Assembly (NCBI RefSeq): GCF_025421775.1
Contig: NZ_JAOEFX010000009.1
Location: 1-64,000, forward strand
DNA length: 64,000 nt
Direction of reading: 5' to 3'
From: Paenarthrobacter aurescens
GTDB taxonomy: Bacteria; Actinomycetota; Actinomycetes; Actinomycetales; Micrococcaceae
Shown: piece after piece, positions 44,098 through 52,831 of the stretch
Layout of the letters: each line of letters opens with the position of its first letter
Position numbering within the stretch: position 1 is the stretch's first letter
The notes under the pieces: generated by a model
Database searches by the model: none
Seen by the model: only the letters and a program-made list of their open reading frames with translations
Told to the model about the DNA's origin: nothing
Translations under genes and position numbers: made by a program

Positions 44098-45201
44098 ATG
44101 ACCGCCACAGTAGTCCGCAAGCGCTCCGCGCTCACCAAGGGCCAGTTGCCCAAGTTCGCGCCCTACATTGTCCTGGCCGTCGCATTGGTCGTCGGCGCGG
44201 CAATCCTGGCGCTCATCGGCTTCAACGCCTTCGGCTGGGGCCTTGTCTCCGCCGTTCTCTTCGCTGTAGGCCTGGTCGCGTGGAGCGGCGCTGTTGAAGG
44301 TGCCCGCAAAGCCAAGGACAAGCTGGCCACCTGCCTCGTTGTGGGTGCGTTCCTGATCGCGCTCCTGCCCCTGATCTCGGTGATCTGGACGGTGCTGGTC
44401 AACGGTATTCCCGGGCTCATCACCCCTGGCTTCCTTGGTACGTCGATGAACGGCGTCACCGGCGCGTTCGACAACAAGGCAGTGGAAGAAGGCGCTCCCG
44501 TCCTGGGCGGCATCTACCACGCGCTGATGGGCACCCTCCAGATCACCCTCCTGGCCACGGTCATCTCCGTGCCGGTGGGCCTGCTCACGTCGATCTACCT
44601 GGTGGAATACGGCAACGACCGTCCGCTGGCCCGCGCCATCACGTTCTTCGTGGATGTCATGACCGGCATCCCGTCGATCGTGGCCGGCCTCTTCGCGGCA
44701 GCGTTCTTCTTCGCCATCGTCGGCCCCGGCACCAAGACCGGTGCGGTAGCCGCCGTCGCGCTTTCCGTGCTGATGATCCCTGTGGTGGTCCGCTCCAGCG
44801 AGGAAATGCTGAAGATCGTCCCGAACGAGCTTCGTGAGGCCTCCTACGCGCTGGGCGTCCGAAAGTGGCGCACCATCACCAAGGTGGTTATCCCGACGGC
44901 GATCTCCGGCATCGCGTCCGGTGTCACCCTGGCGATCGCCCGCGTTATCGGCGAAACCGCGCCCATCCTGGTGACTGCAGGCTTCGCGACGACCATCAAC
45001 AACAACGTGTTCGGTGGCTGGATGGCCTCGCTGCCCACGTTCATTTACACGCAGATCCTCAACCCGACGTCGCCGTCCAACCCGGAGCCGTCTGACCAGC
45101 GTGCCTGGGGCGCCGCGCTGGTGCTGATCATCCTGGTGATGCTCCTGAACCTCGGAGCCCGCCTCATCGCCCGTCTGTTCGCGCCCAAAACGGGACGCTA
45201 G
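44098..45201 (+). CDS. pstA: Phosphate ABC transporter permease PstA
   Basis: A 367-residue permease, longer than E. coli PstA (296), with an extra N-terminal segment of about 70 residues that includes two hydrophobic stretches. The core has REASYALGVRKWRTITKVVIP as its EAA loop. The ATG directly follows the pstC stop. It partners PstC to form the phosphate channel. Confidence 0.95.
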   Translation: MTATVVRKRSALTKGQLPKFAPYIVLAVALVVGAAILALIGFNAFGWGLVSAVLFAVGLVAWSGAVEGARKAKDKLATCLVVGAFLIALLPLISVIWTVLVNGIPGLITPGFLGTSMNGVTGAFDNKAVEEGAPVLGGIYHALMGTLQITLLATVISVPVGLLTSIYLVEYGNDRPLARAITFFVDVMTGIPSIVAGLFAAAFFFAIVGPGTKTGAVAAVALSVLMIPVVVRSSEEMLKIVPNELREASYALGVRKWRTITKVVIPTAISGIASGVTLAIARVIGETAPILVTAGFATTINNNVFGGWMASLPTFIYTQILNPTSPSNPEPSDQRAWGAALVLIILVMLLNLGARLIARLFAPKTGR

Positions 45202-45270
45202 CCGGGCCCGCCGCCGGCTCTGACGGCGGCCCCTAAAAACTTCCACACCCCCAAGGAACAAAGGAACATC

Positions 45271-46050
45271 ATGTCCAAGCGCATCGACGTCAAAGACCTG
45301 AATGTCTACTACGGCAACTTCCTGGCCGTCGAGGACGTCAACATCAACATCCAGGCCAAGTCCGTCACGGCCTTCATCGGCCCGTCCGGCTGCGGCAAGT
45401 CCACCTTCCTCCGCACGCTGAACCGCATGCACGAGGTCCTTCCCGGCGCACGCGTCGAGGGCGAGGTCCTGTTGGATGGCGACAACCTCTACGGCCCCGG
45501 CGTGGACCCCGTCACCGTACGCACCCAGGTGGGTATGGTCTTCCAGCGCCCCAACCCGTTCCCCACCATGTCCATCAGGGACAACGTGCTGGCCGGCGTG
45601 AAGCTGAACAACAAGAAGATCTCCAAGGGAGCAGCCGATGCCCTCGTGGAGAAGTCCCTGGTGGGCGCCAACTTGTGGAACGAGGTCAAGGACCGCCTGG
45701 ACAAGCCCGGCTCCGGCCTTTCCGGTGGCCAGCAGCAGCGTCTGTGCATCGCCCGCGCCATCGCGGTTGAGCCCCAGGTGATCCTCATGGATGAGCCCTG
45801 CTCCGCCCTTGACCCCATCTCCACCCTGGCCGTCGAGGACCTCATCAACGAGCTCAAGGACCAGTACACCGTGGTGATCGTGACCCACAACATGCAGCAG
45901 GCTGCCCGTGTGTCGGACAAGACCGCGTTCTTCAACATCGCAGGCACCGGCAAGCCCGGCAAGCTGATCGAGTTCGCTGACACCACCAGCATCTTCAACA
46001 ACCCCGGCCAGAAGGCAACGGAAGACTACGTCTCCGGCCGCTTCGGATAA
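45271..46050 (+). CDS. pstB: Phosphate ABC transporter ATPase PstB
   Basis: A 259-residue ABC ATPase with Walker A GPSGCGKST, the Q-loop after VFQRPNPFP, signature LSGGQQQRL, Walker B VILMDEPCSALDP and the switch His in VTHNMQQ. It powers PstCA. Two purine-rich stretches (AAGGAACAAAGGAAC) precede the ATG. It is last in the operon and is followed by a strong terminator. Confidence 0.97.
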   Translation: MSKRIDVKDLNVYYGNFLAVEDVNINIQAKSVTAFIGPSGCGKSTFLRTLNRMHEVLPGARVEGEVLLDGDNLYGPGVDPVTVRTQVGMVFQRPNPFPTMSIRDNVLAGVKLNNKKISKGAADALVEKSLVGANLWNEVKDRLDKPGSGLSGGQQQRLCIARAIAVEPQVILMDEPCSALDPISTLAVEDLINELKDQYTVVIVTHNMQQAARVSDKTAFFNIAGTGKPGKLIEFADTTSIFNNPGQKATEDYVSGRFG

Positions 46051-46093
46051 GGGTTCTTGCAGGTTCCGGCTTCTATGGGGGGAGTCGGCACAG

Positions 46094-46140
46094 AACGACG
46101 GCGACCGTCGCCTTGGGGGTACGGTCGCCGTCGTTTTTTC
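46094..46140 (+). terminator. pst operon terminator
   Basis: A perfect 15-bp stem (AACGACGGCGACCGT at 46094-46108 with its complement at 46121-46135, 12-base loop) runs into TTTTTTC. It is a textbook intrinsic terminator. Confidence 0.95.
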
Positions 46141-46155
46141 TTACCCAAGGAGGTA

Positions 46156-46197
46156 ACAGCAAACGTCGTGATGAGGTCTCTTTGCAACGTTTGCTGT
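46156..46197. repeat. Perfect 11-bp inverted repeat between pstB and pit
   Basis: ACAGCAAACGT (46156-46166) is repeated inverted as ACGTTTGCTGT (46187-46197) with a 20-base spacer. It sits between the convergent pst terminator and the end of pit. It could end pit transcription, but neither side has a good T run. An AGGAGGT sequence lies just to its left. Confidence 0.6.
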
Positions 46198-46210
46198 TTC
46201 TCAGTTGGGT

Positions 46211-47227
46211 CTAGAGGTCCGCGAGTGGCGAGAACGCCAACTCCAGGATGAAGGCGGCTGCGGCTGTGACCAGCGGAGTAGCCACCCAGAACAGCAGAAT
46301 CCGCCGGACCAGACGACGGTTGACCGTGTGGAACCGTTGGTTGATGCCCGCTCCCAGCACAGACGCCGTCAGTGTGTGCGTGGTGGAGAGGGGCAAGTGG
46401 AAGCCAATGGCGCCGATGAACAGCATCACGGACGTCAGCGTCTGGGCTACGAAACCGCGCAGCGGATCTACCCGGATGAGCTTGTGGCCCAGAGTGTGGG
46501 AGATCCGCCAGCCACCGAACAGGGTGCCCGCTGTGAGCATGAAGGCCGTGAGTACCAAGATCCAGAGCGGCACCTCCCCGCCGCTGGAGAACCCCGCAGC
46601 CACCACGGCCAGCACAATGACGGCAGCTGTTCGCTGACCATCCTGAAGGCCGTGACCAAACGCCACAGCTGCCGTGGATACGGCCTGAGCCCGCCGGAAC
46701 CGCCTGTTCACGACGTTGGGCTGCGTGTAGCGGGCCGCCCAAGTCACCGGCCAGACCAGCAGGTACGCGGCCACGAACGCTATGAGCGGCGAGAGAACCA
46801 AGGGAAGCGCCACTTGGGTGAGGAGGACGTTGTCCATGCCGCCCACCGCGTTGCCGCCGACCAGGACACTCGCAGCGCCCGCGCCAATCAGGCCACCCAC
46901 CAGCGAGTTGGTGGAGGACAAAGGAATGCCCCGCCACCACGCGTACACGCCCCACAGGATGGAGGCCGTGAGCGCTGAGGCAAGGATGGTCAGGCCGCTG
47001 GTGCCGTCGGGCAACGTGATCCACGATTGGGTGAACGCGAGAATGAAGGTGCCGCTGAGCATGGCACCCAAAAAGTTGAAGAGGGCCGCCAGGAGCACCG
47101 CGATTGACGGAGTGAGGGCACGGGTGCGAGTGGACAGCGCGACGGCGTTGGAGACGTCGCGGAAGCCGTTGAGGAACGCGAACCCAGAGGCCAGGCCCAC
47201 TACAAGGACCAGGATGGCGATGGTCAC
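46211..47227 (-). CDS. pit: Low-affinity inorganic phosphate permease (Pit)
   Basis: A 338-residue PiT-family symporter of metal-phosphate with protons. Ten or so helices and two inverted copies of the family motif are seen (GFRDVSNAVALSTRTRALTP near the N-terminus and FGHGLQDGQRTAAVI in the second half). It is preceded by a DUF47 gene, 1 base away, a standard pairing. It complements the high-affinity Pst system encoded convergently. Confidence 0.93.
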   Translation of the reverse strand: MTIAILVLVVGLASGFAFLNGFRDVSNAVALSTRTRALTPSIAVLLAALFNFLGAMLSGTFILAFTQSWITLPDGTSGLTILASALTASILWGVYAWWRGIPLSSTNSLVGGLIGAGAASVLVGGNAVGGMDNVLLTQVALPLVLSPLIAFVAAYLLVWPVTWAARYTQPNVVNRRFRRAQAVSTAAVAFGHGLQDGQRTAAVIVLAVVAAGFSSGGEVPLWILVLTAFMLTAGTLFGGWRISHTLGHKLIRVDPLRGFVAQTLTSVMLFIGAIGFHLPLSTTHTLTASVLGAGINQRFHTVNRRLVRRILLFWVATPLVTAAAAFILELAFSPLADL

Positions 47228-47228
47228 G

Positions 47229-47846
47229 TCATGATTCCTTGACGATGATGCTGCCTACCTGCGTGGCGACCTTCCGCATGTCCTTGGTAACTTCCACCAG
47301 CTGGTTGGCGACGTCCCGGTGCCGCGCATATTGCGTGGACTTCATATCCTTGAGCATCTCGGCCACCCAGATCCGGTGCGTGCGCTCTGCGCGCTTGGCC
47401 AGCCGGAGGATCTCGATCCAGTAGTCCTCGAGTTCGTCCAGGTCTTCGAGTTTCCGCATTGCGTCCACTGTGAGCTCAGCCTGCCTGCTGATGATCTCCA
47501 GCTGGTCTGCCGCCCGTTTGGGGAGGCGATCCAATTTGTACAGGGCTACGAGGTCGCCGGCGGCATCCAGCTTCTCCATGGCCTCGTTGAGGTGGCGGGA
47601 GAGCGTGTACATGTCTTCGCGGGGGAGCGGGTTCACGAAGCTGGTGCGCATGTGGGTCAGGAGCGCGAAGTGCAGGTCCAACGACTTGGACTCGTGTTCG
47701 TGCAGTTCCTCGGCCAGACGTTCGTGTTCGCTGGCTGGCACGCCCAGAATTTCGGAGAGCGTTCCGGTGGCGGCCACGATGACGCCGGCCATCTGCGCGA
47801 GCAGTACGAGCCCGGCAGGTTCCTGGGGAAAAAGGCGCAGCTTCAT
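47229..47846 (-). CDS. DUF47/PhoU-like protein, Pit partner
   Basis: A 205-residue all-helical protein starting at ATG 47846 (MKLRLFPQEP), with GGAAG upstream. DUF47 proteins resemble PhoU and regulate the adjacent Pit transporter. The four-base-scale coupling (pit starts 1 base after the stop codon) supports this. The typical segment ELHEHESKSLDLHFALL is present. Confidence 0.88.
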   Translation of the reverse strand: MKLRLFPQEPAGLVLLAQMAGVIVAATGTLSEILGVPASEHERLAEELHEHESKSLDLHFALLTHMRTSFVNPLPREDMYTLSRHLNEAMEKLDAAGDLVALYKLDRLPKRAADQLEIISRQAELTVDAMRKLEDLDELEDYWIEILRLAKRAERTHRIWVAEMLKDMKSTQYARHRDVANQLVEVTKDMRKVATQVGSIIVKES

Positions 47847-48040
47847 GTCGCTTCCGGGCCGGGGACGGATGGGCACGGGCAGTTTGACTTGACGGCGCCC
47901 GTTTCGGTCTCAACTTTACCGGCACGGCCGAGGCGTCTGCGAAGTTCGGGGAGCGTTGCGGGCAGATCTCCCCATCGCTGCGCCCCCGCAACCGTGCGAC
48001 ACTAGGTCAAGCACCGATTAATCCACTCAATGGGGGAACC

Positions 48041-48772
48041 ATGCGCTTCAACAATGTCATCAAAATTTCCGGCCTCGCCGCTGCCGGCCTGCTGGCCCTG
48101 ACCGCCTGTGGCGGAGCAACAGCCGGCTCGACGACGGGTGGTTCCGAACCGTCGTCGTCCTCCTCCGTGGCTGCCTCGCCGTCAGCCTCGGCGTCCCCGT
48201 TGGCTTCCACCTCGTCGGAGGGAGCAGGTACTTCGTCGGGCTCCTACAAGGTGGCTGCTTGGGCGCTGCCGATCTCCGAGGCAGGGGACAAGCTGGGCAC
48301 CATCAAGGGTGACAGCTTCAGCGTAGATATCTACCAGGTGGCCACGGACGTCGCGTCCAAGGACAGCATGTTCGTGGACAAGGACACCAAGGAGAACCTG
48401 CTCAAGAAGGGCGATCCCGTGGTGTACCTGAACTACGTGGTCACCAACACCTCATCGGCCGAGATCCCCTTGAGCCACTCGCTGATCACGCCCAAGGCAA
48501 AGTACACGGACTGGAAGTACATGGGCGGCATGCCGTCAGATTCCAGCAGCGATGGCTACAAGAAGCACGGGCTGAGCAGCTCCGGTGTGAAGCTGAAGGA
48601 GAAGGACCCGTTCATCCTGAAGCCGGGCGAGTCTTTCAACATCGCGGAGAACTTCGGCTACACCGCCGGCAAGGAAACCGAGATCTCGGCGACCATGACC
48701 CCGCAGGACGCTGCAGGCGACCTTGACCACGACAAGAAGGAAACCGCGGAAACCATTGTCACGTTGAAGTAG
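48041..48772 (+). CDS. Hypothetical lipoprotein
   Basis: A 243-residue lipoprotein. The signal peptide ends in LLALTAC (Cys24), followed by a Ser/Ala/Thr-rich linker to about residue 65. The mature beta-rich domain carries PVVYLNYVVTNTSSAEIPL, similar in style to Telobacter-type extracellular immunoglobulin-like (DUF4352-like) domains; this is only a resemblance. The ATG has GGGGGAACC upstream. It has its own terminator. The function is unknown. Confidence 0.7.
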   Translation: MRFNNVIKISGLAAAGLLALTACGGATAGSTTGGSEPSSSSSVAASPSASASPLASTSSEGAGTSSGSYKVAAWALPISEAGDKLGTIKGDSFSVDIYQVATDVASKDSMFVDKDTKENLLKKGDPVVYLNYVVTNTSSAEIPLSHSLITPKAKYTDWKYMGGMPSDSSSDGYKKHGLSSSGVKLKEKDPFILKPGESFNIAENFGYTAGKETEISATMTPQDAAGDLDHDKKETAETIVTLK

Positions 48773-48783
48773 TTTCCCAGTGC

Positions 48784-48824
48784 AGTTTGCCCGGGTCCGC
48801 TTCAGTGCTGGCCCGGGCAAACTT
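48784..48824 (+). terminator. Terminator after lipoprotein gene
   Basis: AGTTTGCCCGGGTC (48784-48797) pairs with GGCCCGGGCAAACT (48810-48823) with one G-U pair. TCG rather than a T run follows, so strength depends on the stem. Confidence 0.65.
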
Positions 48825-48840
48825 CGTTCGGGCATAAAAA

Positions 48841-48935
48841 TGGTGCCGAACCGGATACGCCTCTCGGCGGTAGGCCGCTCGAAGCGGCTATAAGTTGAAG
48901 CCCGGGGGTTTCGCGGTTCGACACCAGTTTTAGTT
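48841..48935. other. Cloverleaf-like structured element
   Basis: TGGTGCCGAACCG (48841-48853) pairs with CGGTTCGACACCA (48914-48926) over 13 bp with one G-U pair. Inside are a CGCC-TCTC-GGCG hairpin (48858-48869), a GCCGC-N5-GCGGC hairpin (about 48874-48888) and a GAAGCCC/GGGTTTC arm. AAAAA lies before it and TTTTAGTTTT after it, so either strand would look like a terminated RNA. The sequence does not fit a tRNA. It could be a small RNA, a composite terminator or a miniature repeat. Confidence 0.5.
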
Positions 48936-49008
48936 TTCACCGTCAGGCGGTCTAAGTCAACATTGACAGTCCGGGGCCGGCGTGGGTACGTTTCGCCCTC
49001 TTTGTTGG

Positions 49009-49668
49009 CTAGTCCAGCTCGCCCAGGCGCCACGCATTGGCGGCGTGCTCAAGGTCCTCGGCCGTTTTGACCAGCTGGTGCGAGTTGCGGGTCAGCTTGC
49101 TCGCGTGGCCTTCATTGCTGTGTTCTGCGCCGTCGGCAAGTGTGGCCTGGCCGAGTGCTACTACGCGGCAGAAAGCGGCGGAACGTTCCAGCGCGACGTC
49201 GAACTCGCCGTCGAACGCGCCGGACAAAATGGCGTCAGCCATGGTCTTCATTTCGTCTGCTCCGGGCGGCTCTGCGGCACCTGCCACCACGTTGGAAACC
49301 TGCGCGGTATCGCGTCCGGCCCGGAAGTAGACGGAGATCTTCTCAGGGTTCTGGATGGTGGCGGCGCGGAGGGCGTAGAGCCGCCACAGCGCGCCGGGAA
49401 GGCTGCGGGCGGGGCTTTCTGCCCACATCTCGGCGATGGCTTCCAAGCCCTGCTCATCGGCCAGTTTCACCAGGCGGCGCGTGACCTTCGGGTCGTCGCT
49501 GTCGCGGCCCCGTCTCACCAGTGCCTGCGCGGCAAGATGGGCGGCCTCGGAAACCCGCGCGGGGTCGGCGCCACCTGCGAACGGTTCAAAATCGATGGGC
49601 GCGAAGGGCTTCGGCTTGTGATGCCGGTTTGCTCCGCCGTACGCTCGCGGTTCTGGCTGTTCGCTCAT
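49009..49668 (-). CDS. Hypothetical protein (conserved actinobacterial, helical)
   Basis: A 219-residue soluble protein. ATG 49668 is chosen because TACGGT lies exactly 6 bases before it, a leaderless layout; the frame runs open further upstream into unrelated sequence. A Pro/His-rich N-terminus of about 30 residues precedes Ala-rich helices with no signal peptide or known catalytic motif. Homologues in Arthrobacter are, as I recall, often mislabelled as RNA polymerase subunits. I see no polymerase motif. The function is unknown. Confidence 0.7.
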   Translation of the reverse strand: MSEQPEPRAYGGANRHHKPKPFAPIDFEPFAGGADPARVSEAAHLAAQALVRRGRDSDDPKVTRRLVKLADEQGLEAIAEMWAESPARSLPGALWRLYALRAATIQNPEKISVYFRAGRDTAQVSNVVAGAAEPPGADEMKTMADAILSGAFDGEFDVALERSAAFCRVVALGQATLADGAEHSNEGHASKLTRNSHQLVKTAEDLEHAANAWRLGELD

Positions 49669-49907
49669 GAGTTCACCGTACTCCTGTGCTCTGGTGGGGT
49701 CGAGTAACGGTTGCCGGGGCTGCCTTGTTACTGGTGGCGTGCCGTCACCACCCACTTTGCCGCCGCGCTGGGCCCGACACGCCGCGGCCGCCGCGTGCCG
49801 CCGTCGAACGTTCGCCCGAAGAAGGTGACGACGGCGCACGTCACGTTGAGTTCCTTGCTGGCCTTGACCTTGGGGTACAGTATTCATGGCTGTTTCTACA
49901 GCTGGAG
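49669..49907 (+). promoter_or_regulatory. Region before tRNA-Lys
   Basis: These 239 bases hold no convincing gene. TACAGT near 49876-49881 is a likely -10 box for the tRNA, about 30 bases before its 5' end. A good -35 box at ideal spacing is not evident. Confidence 0.35.
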
Positions 49908-49980
49908 GGGCCTTTAGCTCAGTTGGTAGAGCATCGGACTTTTAATCCGTGGGTCGTGGGTTCGATCCCCACAGGGCCCA
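49908..49980 (+). tRNA. tRNA-Lys (anticodon TTT)
   Basis: A 73-base tRNA. The acceptor stem GGGCCTT pairs with AGGGCCC, the D-arm is TAGCTCAGTTGGTAGAGC, and the anticodon loop CTTTTAA carries TTT. The T-arm is GTGGGTTCGATCCCCAC with discriminator A. CCA is not encoded (CCC follows the discriminator). A strong terminator follows. The 3' end is a classic integration target, and an unusual gene set begins right after it. Confidence 0.98.
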
Positions 49981-49989
49981 CCCTCCAAG

Positions 49990-50028
49990 ACAGGCCGGAG
50001 ACCTTCAGTCTCCGGCCTGTTTTTTATT
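49990..50028 (+). terminator. tRNA-Lys terminator
   Basis: ACAGGCCGGAGAC (49990-50002) pairs perfectly with its complement (50008-50020) around CTTCA and is followed by TTTTTATTT. Confidence 0.95.
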
Positions 50029-50105
50029 TCCCGGTCACGTCCCACACTCTGGTTCCGTCAGTTATGCTATTCGATGGATTAACTATTCAAGTGAGGGGGC
50101 TCGGC

Positions 50106-52124
50106 GTGGGGATCTTTGATACGGCGGTGGAGATTGCGTTCGACGATGGCGCCGCCGACGCTCTGATCAGCGCTGCTGATTCCGCGGATCAGACCCTGCG
50201 CTCCGAAGGTAGCTTCCTGGGTGTCGCCACGGGTTATGCAATGGAGGACTTTAGGGGCGGCTATGCGACCTTGTTCGCCAGCGCTTTGGCCGTCCGGGCC
50301 GATGACCGTGGCCGGCTTGCCGGTGTCCTCGCGGCGTTGGCGGAGGACGTCAGGCAAGCAAAGCTCAAGGCACGGGAAGAGAAGTCCCGGCTGAGGGAAC
50401 TTGCTGCCTGGCAGCAACGCGCCGACTTCCGTGAACAACACTTTCAGACTTTCCAGAGCGTGGCGAGCGATCCGATGCCAGCGGAATGGCCGGTCGCTGC
50501 TCCGACGATTTCAGCGGTGTTCTCGGCGATGGCTCGGGCCCGGTTCGCCGGTGGATCGGGGGGCGCTACCAGCTCGGCTGATCCTGGAAAGCTGCGCGAA
50601 TTTGTGTCCCAATCCCGCGCCTACACCAACATCATGGACGCGGAACTGGGGAGAATCCGGAACGCGTGGAGCGGTTTCACCTCAGCCTGCTCCTGGGTAA
50701 ATAGCGGCAGTGTCACGTTTGTGTCGGGATTCGAGCAACTGCTGACTGAGAACGCCGCTGACGCGATCTGGCTTGAGCAGATCGCCGCGGCATTCGAAGC
50801 AGCAGGCAGCGGGTCCATGGCCGACATCACGCTCAACAGAGCTCTCATACTTTACGCACCACCCGAGCAAGTCAGTTTGGACGACATCGGGGCCCTGAAC
50901 GCCGCACAGCTGAAAGCCTGGCTCGCCGCACCTGCCAACAAGGACCGACTTCAGGGGCTGCTTGAACAACCAGGGCAGGACCCCGTGGTGATAGCAAAGT
51001 GGTGGGCTGGGTTCGGCCAGACAGTCGCTGGCGGGACACTTGAACCCGGCGAGGCCCAGTTGCTCCTGATCGAGGCCATCCCCGGAGTCATCGGGAATCT
51101 GAACGGAATCACCGCGACCGCCCGGAACCTCGCCAACCGCAAACGCCTCATCACCGAGCAGGACCGCATCAACGCCGAACTGGCCAGGACGCCTCAACTC
51201 CTGCCCGCCAGCCAAGGCATGTCCATGACCAACCCGGCTTGGACCCGGCTGCAAACGCAGCAGAAAGCGCTGGATGGCATCACCGAGGCACTGAGGAACG
51301 CGGGCGGAATCAACGCTGTCCTGCTGGGTTTCGATCTGACTCACGGCTCACCGAAGGCACAGGTCTCTGCGGGTAATCCCGATACGGCTGACAACGTTAC
51401 CTACGCTGTGTCCGGCATGCTCATCACACCTCAAAGCGGTTTCAACGACTGGGCGAAAAACGCCGCGAACCTCCAGCGGCACCAGCAGTTGCTTTCCGAG
51501 AACGAGACCTTCGCTGTGGTGGCGTGGATCAACTATGAACCGCCCACGGTTCCGACTGTGAACAGCGGCGATGCAGCACGGGCAGGCGCCGACCGGTTCA
51601 TCGTTGACCTGCAAGGTTTCAACGCCGTCAGGGAAGGCTTGGGCAACAGGACCCCGGAGACCTTAAACGTACTGGCCCATTCCTACGGCACCACCGTGAC
51701 GTCCAACGCCCTTGCCGCCGCGGCATTGAACGTCGCCTCTTTCACGATGCTCGGCTCGGCCGGGATAGAGAAAGAGATCCGGAACGCCGGAGATCTCCAC
51801 GTCCCTGCCGGGCAGGTCTACGCCACCGAAGCCGCCGGCGACGGCCTGGCCCAATTGGGCCGCTTCCAACGCCAGGATCCGCGCATGGAATCATTCGGCG
51901 CAAAAGTCTTCTCCTCGGAAGAGGCCACGATCGACGGGACCCAGTACCAAGGCACCACAGAACACAACACCTTGGTACACAGGACAGCCAGTGACGGCTA
52001 CGGCTACCTGGATAAAGAAACTACGGCCCTGCATGACGCTGCCCTAACAACAACCGGTAACGGAGACCAGATCCTGCCAGCCGCACGACCCCTATCACCG
52101 CCGGCGGGATTTGCTGGCCGTTGA
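50106..52124 (+). CDS. WXG100-like/DUF1023 alpha/beta-hydrolase protein (candidate secreted toxin)
   Basis: A 672-residue protein. GTG 50106 has GAGGGGG 6 bases upstream; GTG 50091 and ATG 50064 are other starts. Two helical modules come first. Residues 1-100 have an FRG turn at 49-51. Residues about 155-245 have a W188-S-G190 turn, as in WXG100/ESX proteins. A helical linker spans about 250-400. The C-terminal domain matches DUF1023 serine hydrolases: AVVAWINYEPP, the elbow LAHSYGTT with Ser526, AAGDGLA for Asp, and TEHNT as a His candidate. There is no signal peptide. Five lipoprotein genes follow after 23 bases. A secreted lipase/esterase effector is my inference; a housekeeping DUF1023 hydrolase is the alternative. 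Confidence 0.75.
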   Translation: MGIFDTAVEIAFDDGAADALISAADSADQTLRSEGSFLGVATGYAMEDFRGGYATLFASALAVRADDRGRLAGVLAALAEDVRQAKLKAREEKSRLRELAAWQQRADFREQHFQTFQSVASDPMPAEWPVAAPTISAVFSAMARARFAGGSGGATSSADPGKLREFVSQSRAYTNIMDAELGRIRNAWSGFTSACSWVNSGSVTFVSGFEQLLTENAADAIWLEQIAAAFEAAGSGSMADITLNRALILYAPPEQVSLDDIGALNAAQLKAWLAAPANKDRLQGLLEQPGQDPVVIAKWWAGFGQTVAGGTLEPGEAQLLLIEAIPGVIGNLNGITATARNLANRKRLITEQDRINAELARTPQLLPASQGMSMTNPAWTRLQTQQKALDGITEALRNAGGINAVLLGFDLTHGSPKAQVSAGNPDTADNVTYAVSGMLITPQSGFNDWAKNAANLQRHQQLLSENETFAVVAWINYEPPTVPTVNSGDAARAGADRFIVDLQGFNAVREGLGNRTPETLNVLAHSYGTTVTSNALAAAALNVASFTMLGSAGIEKEIRNAGDLHVPAGQVYATEAAGDGLAQLGRFQRQDPRMESFGAKVFSSEEATIDGTQYQGTTEHNTLVHRTASDGYGYLDKETTALHDAALTTTGNGDQILPAARPLSPPAGFAGR

Positions 52125-52147
52125 ACAACTCAGGAAGAGTGAACCAT

Positions 52148-52738
52148 ATGCCCCATGAACCCAAGGCCCGCATAAAGACCAGCCGCATACTCGCCGCGTT
52201 AGTCTGCGCGGCCGTTGCACTGAGCGCCTGCACACCCACCACGGAGAACCCGATGACCGGCTCAAACAGTTCCAGTGACCCTGCAACTGTCAAAGCCCAG
52301 GTCGAACAACTCAAACAAGCCCTCGCGGATCTCCACGCCTTCAAAACCGAAACCCAACAAGCCATCGGACCCCAGAAATGGGTCGATAAGGGCACTCGTA
52401 ACATGGATTGCAGAACCTCCGACGGGCAAGACGGCGTGAACTACAGCATCCTGACCCAAACGCCTGACCCCGTGGACCTGGAAGCATCAGTAAGCGTGGT
52501 CAGAGCGTTCTGGGAATCCAAGGGCTTCACCACCCGTACCGAAACCAACCCCAGGGAACCGGGCCTCATCCGCCTCTACGCCAACGAGAACGGCGGACAC
52601 CTTTTGTCCTACTTCGCAAACATCAAAGGCTCCGGCCTGGAGATGAACAGCGCCTGCGTCGCCGGAGACCTCAGCGCAATCTACAAAGAGCTGGACAGGC
52701 AGGAAGCAAGCGACAGCCCCTCACCGACTGCAGAGTAG
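52148..52738 (+). CDS. Tandem lipoprotein paralogue 1 of 5 (candidate immunity protein)
   Basis: A 196-residue lipoprotein with signal peptide and lipobox ALSAC (Cys28). A Ser/Thr linker and a helix (QVEQLKQALADLHAFKTETQ) follow. The alpha/beta domain has Cys88 (MDC) and Cys170 (NSAC) conserved in all copies, probably a disulfide. AGGAAG lies 10 bases before ATG 52148. Its 340-base middle is identical to copy 2, while 116 bases at its 3' end are identical to copy 4 and its start resembles copy 5. It may protect against the adjacent hydrolase; no database family was recognised. Confidence 0.8.
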   Translation: MPHEPKARIKTSRILAALVCAAVALSACTPTTENPMTGSNSSSDPATVKAQVEQLKQALADLHAFKTETQQAIGPQKWVDKGTRNMDCRTSDGQDGVNYSILTQTPDPVDLEASVSVVRAFWESKGFTTRTETNPREPGLIRLYANENGGHLLSYFANIKGSGLEMNSACVAGDLSAIYKELDRQEASDSPSPTAE

Positions 52739-52831
52739 AGGCGTTGCGGCGTGATGCCTTCCGGGAGAGGGGCCAGTCCTGCCTCCTGCCGGTGTGTGGG
52801 CTGTGGAACAGTTTCAGGAAGAGTGAATCGC

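Noticed and set aside
43141..45888. 915-codon reverse-strand frame across pstC, pstA and pstB
   Set aside because: It lies fully under three clear pst genes, and its product is low-complexity Gly/Asp/His-rich, typical of a shadow of GC-rich coding DNA.
48841..48926. tRNA or tmRNA gene
   Set aside because: The GGTTCGA and terminal ACCA look tRNA-like, but the outer stem is 13 bp, there is no anticodon arm of the right size and no D-arm signature.
48536..49033. Reverse-strand frame covering the cloverleaf-like element
   Set aside because: It starts inside the lipoprotein gene region, runs through a terminator and the structured element, and has no ribosome site or known domain.
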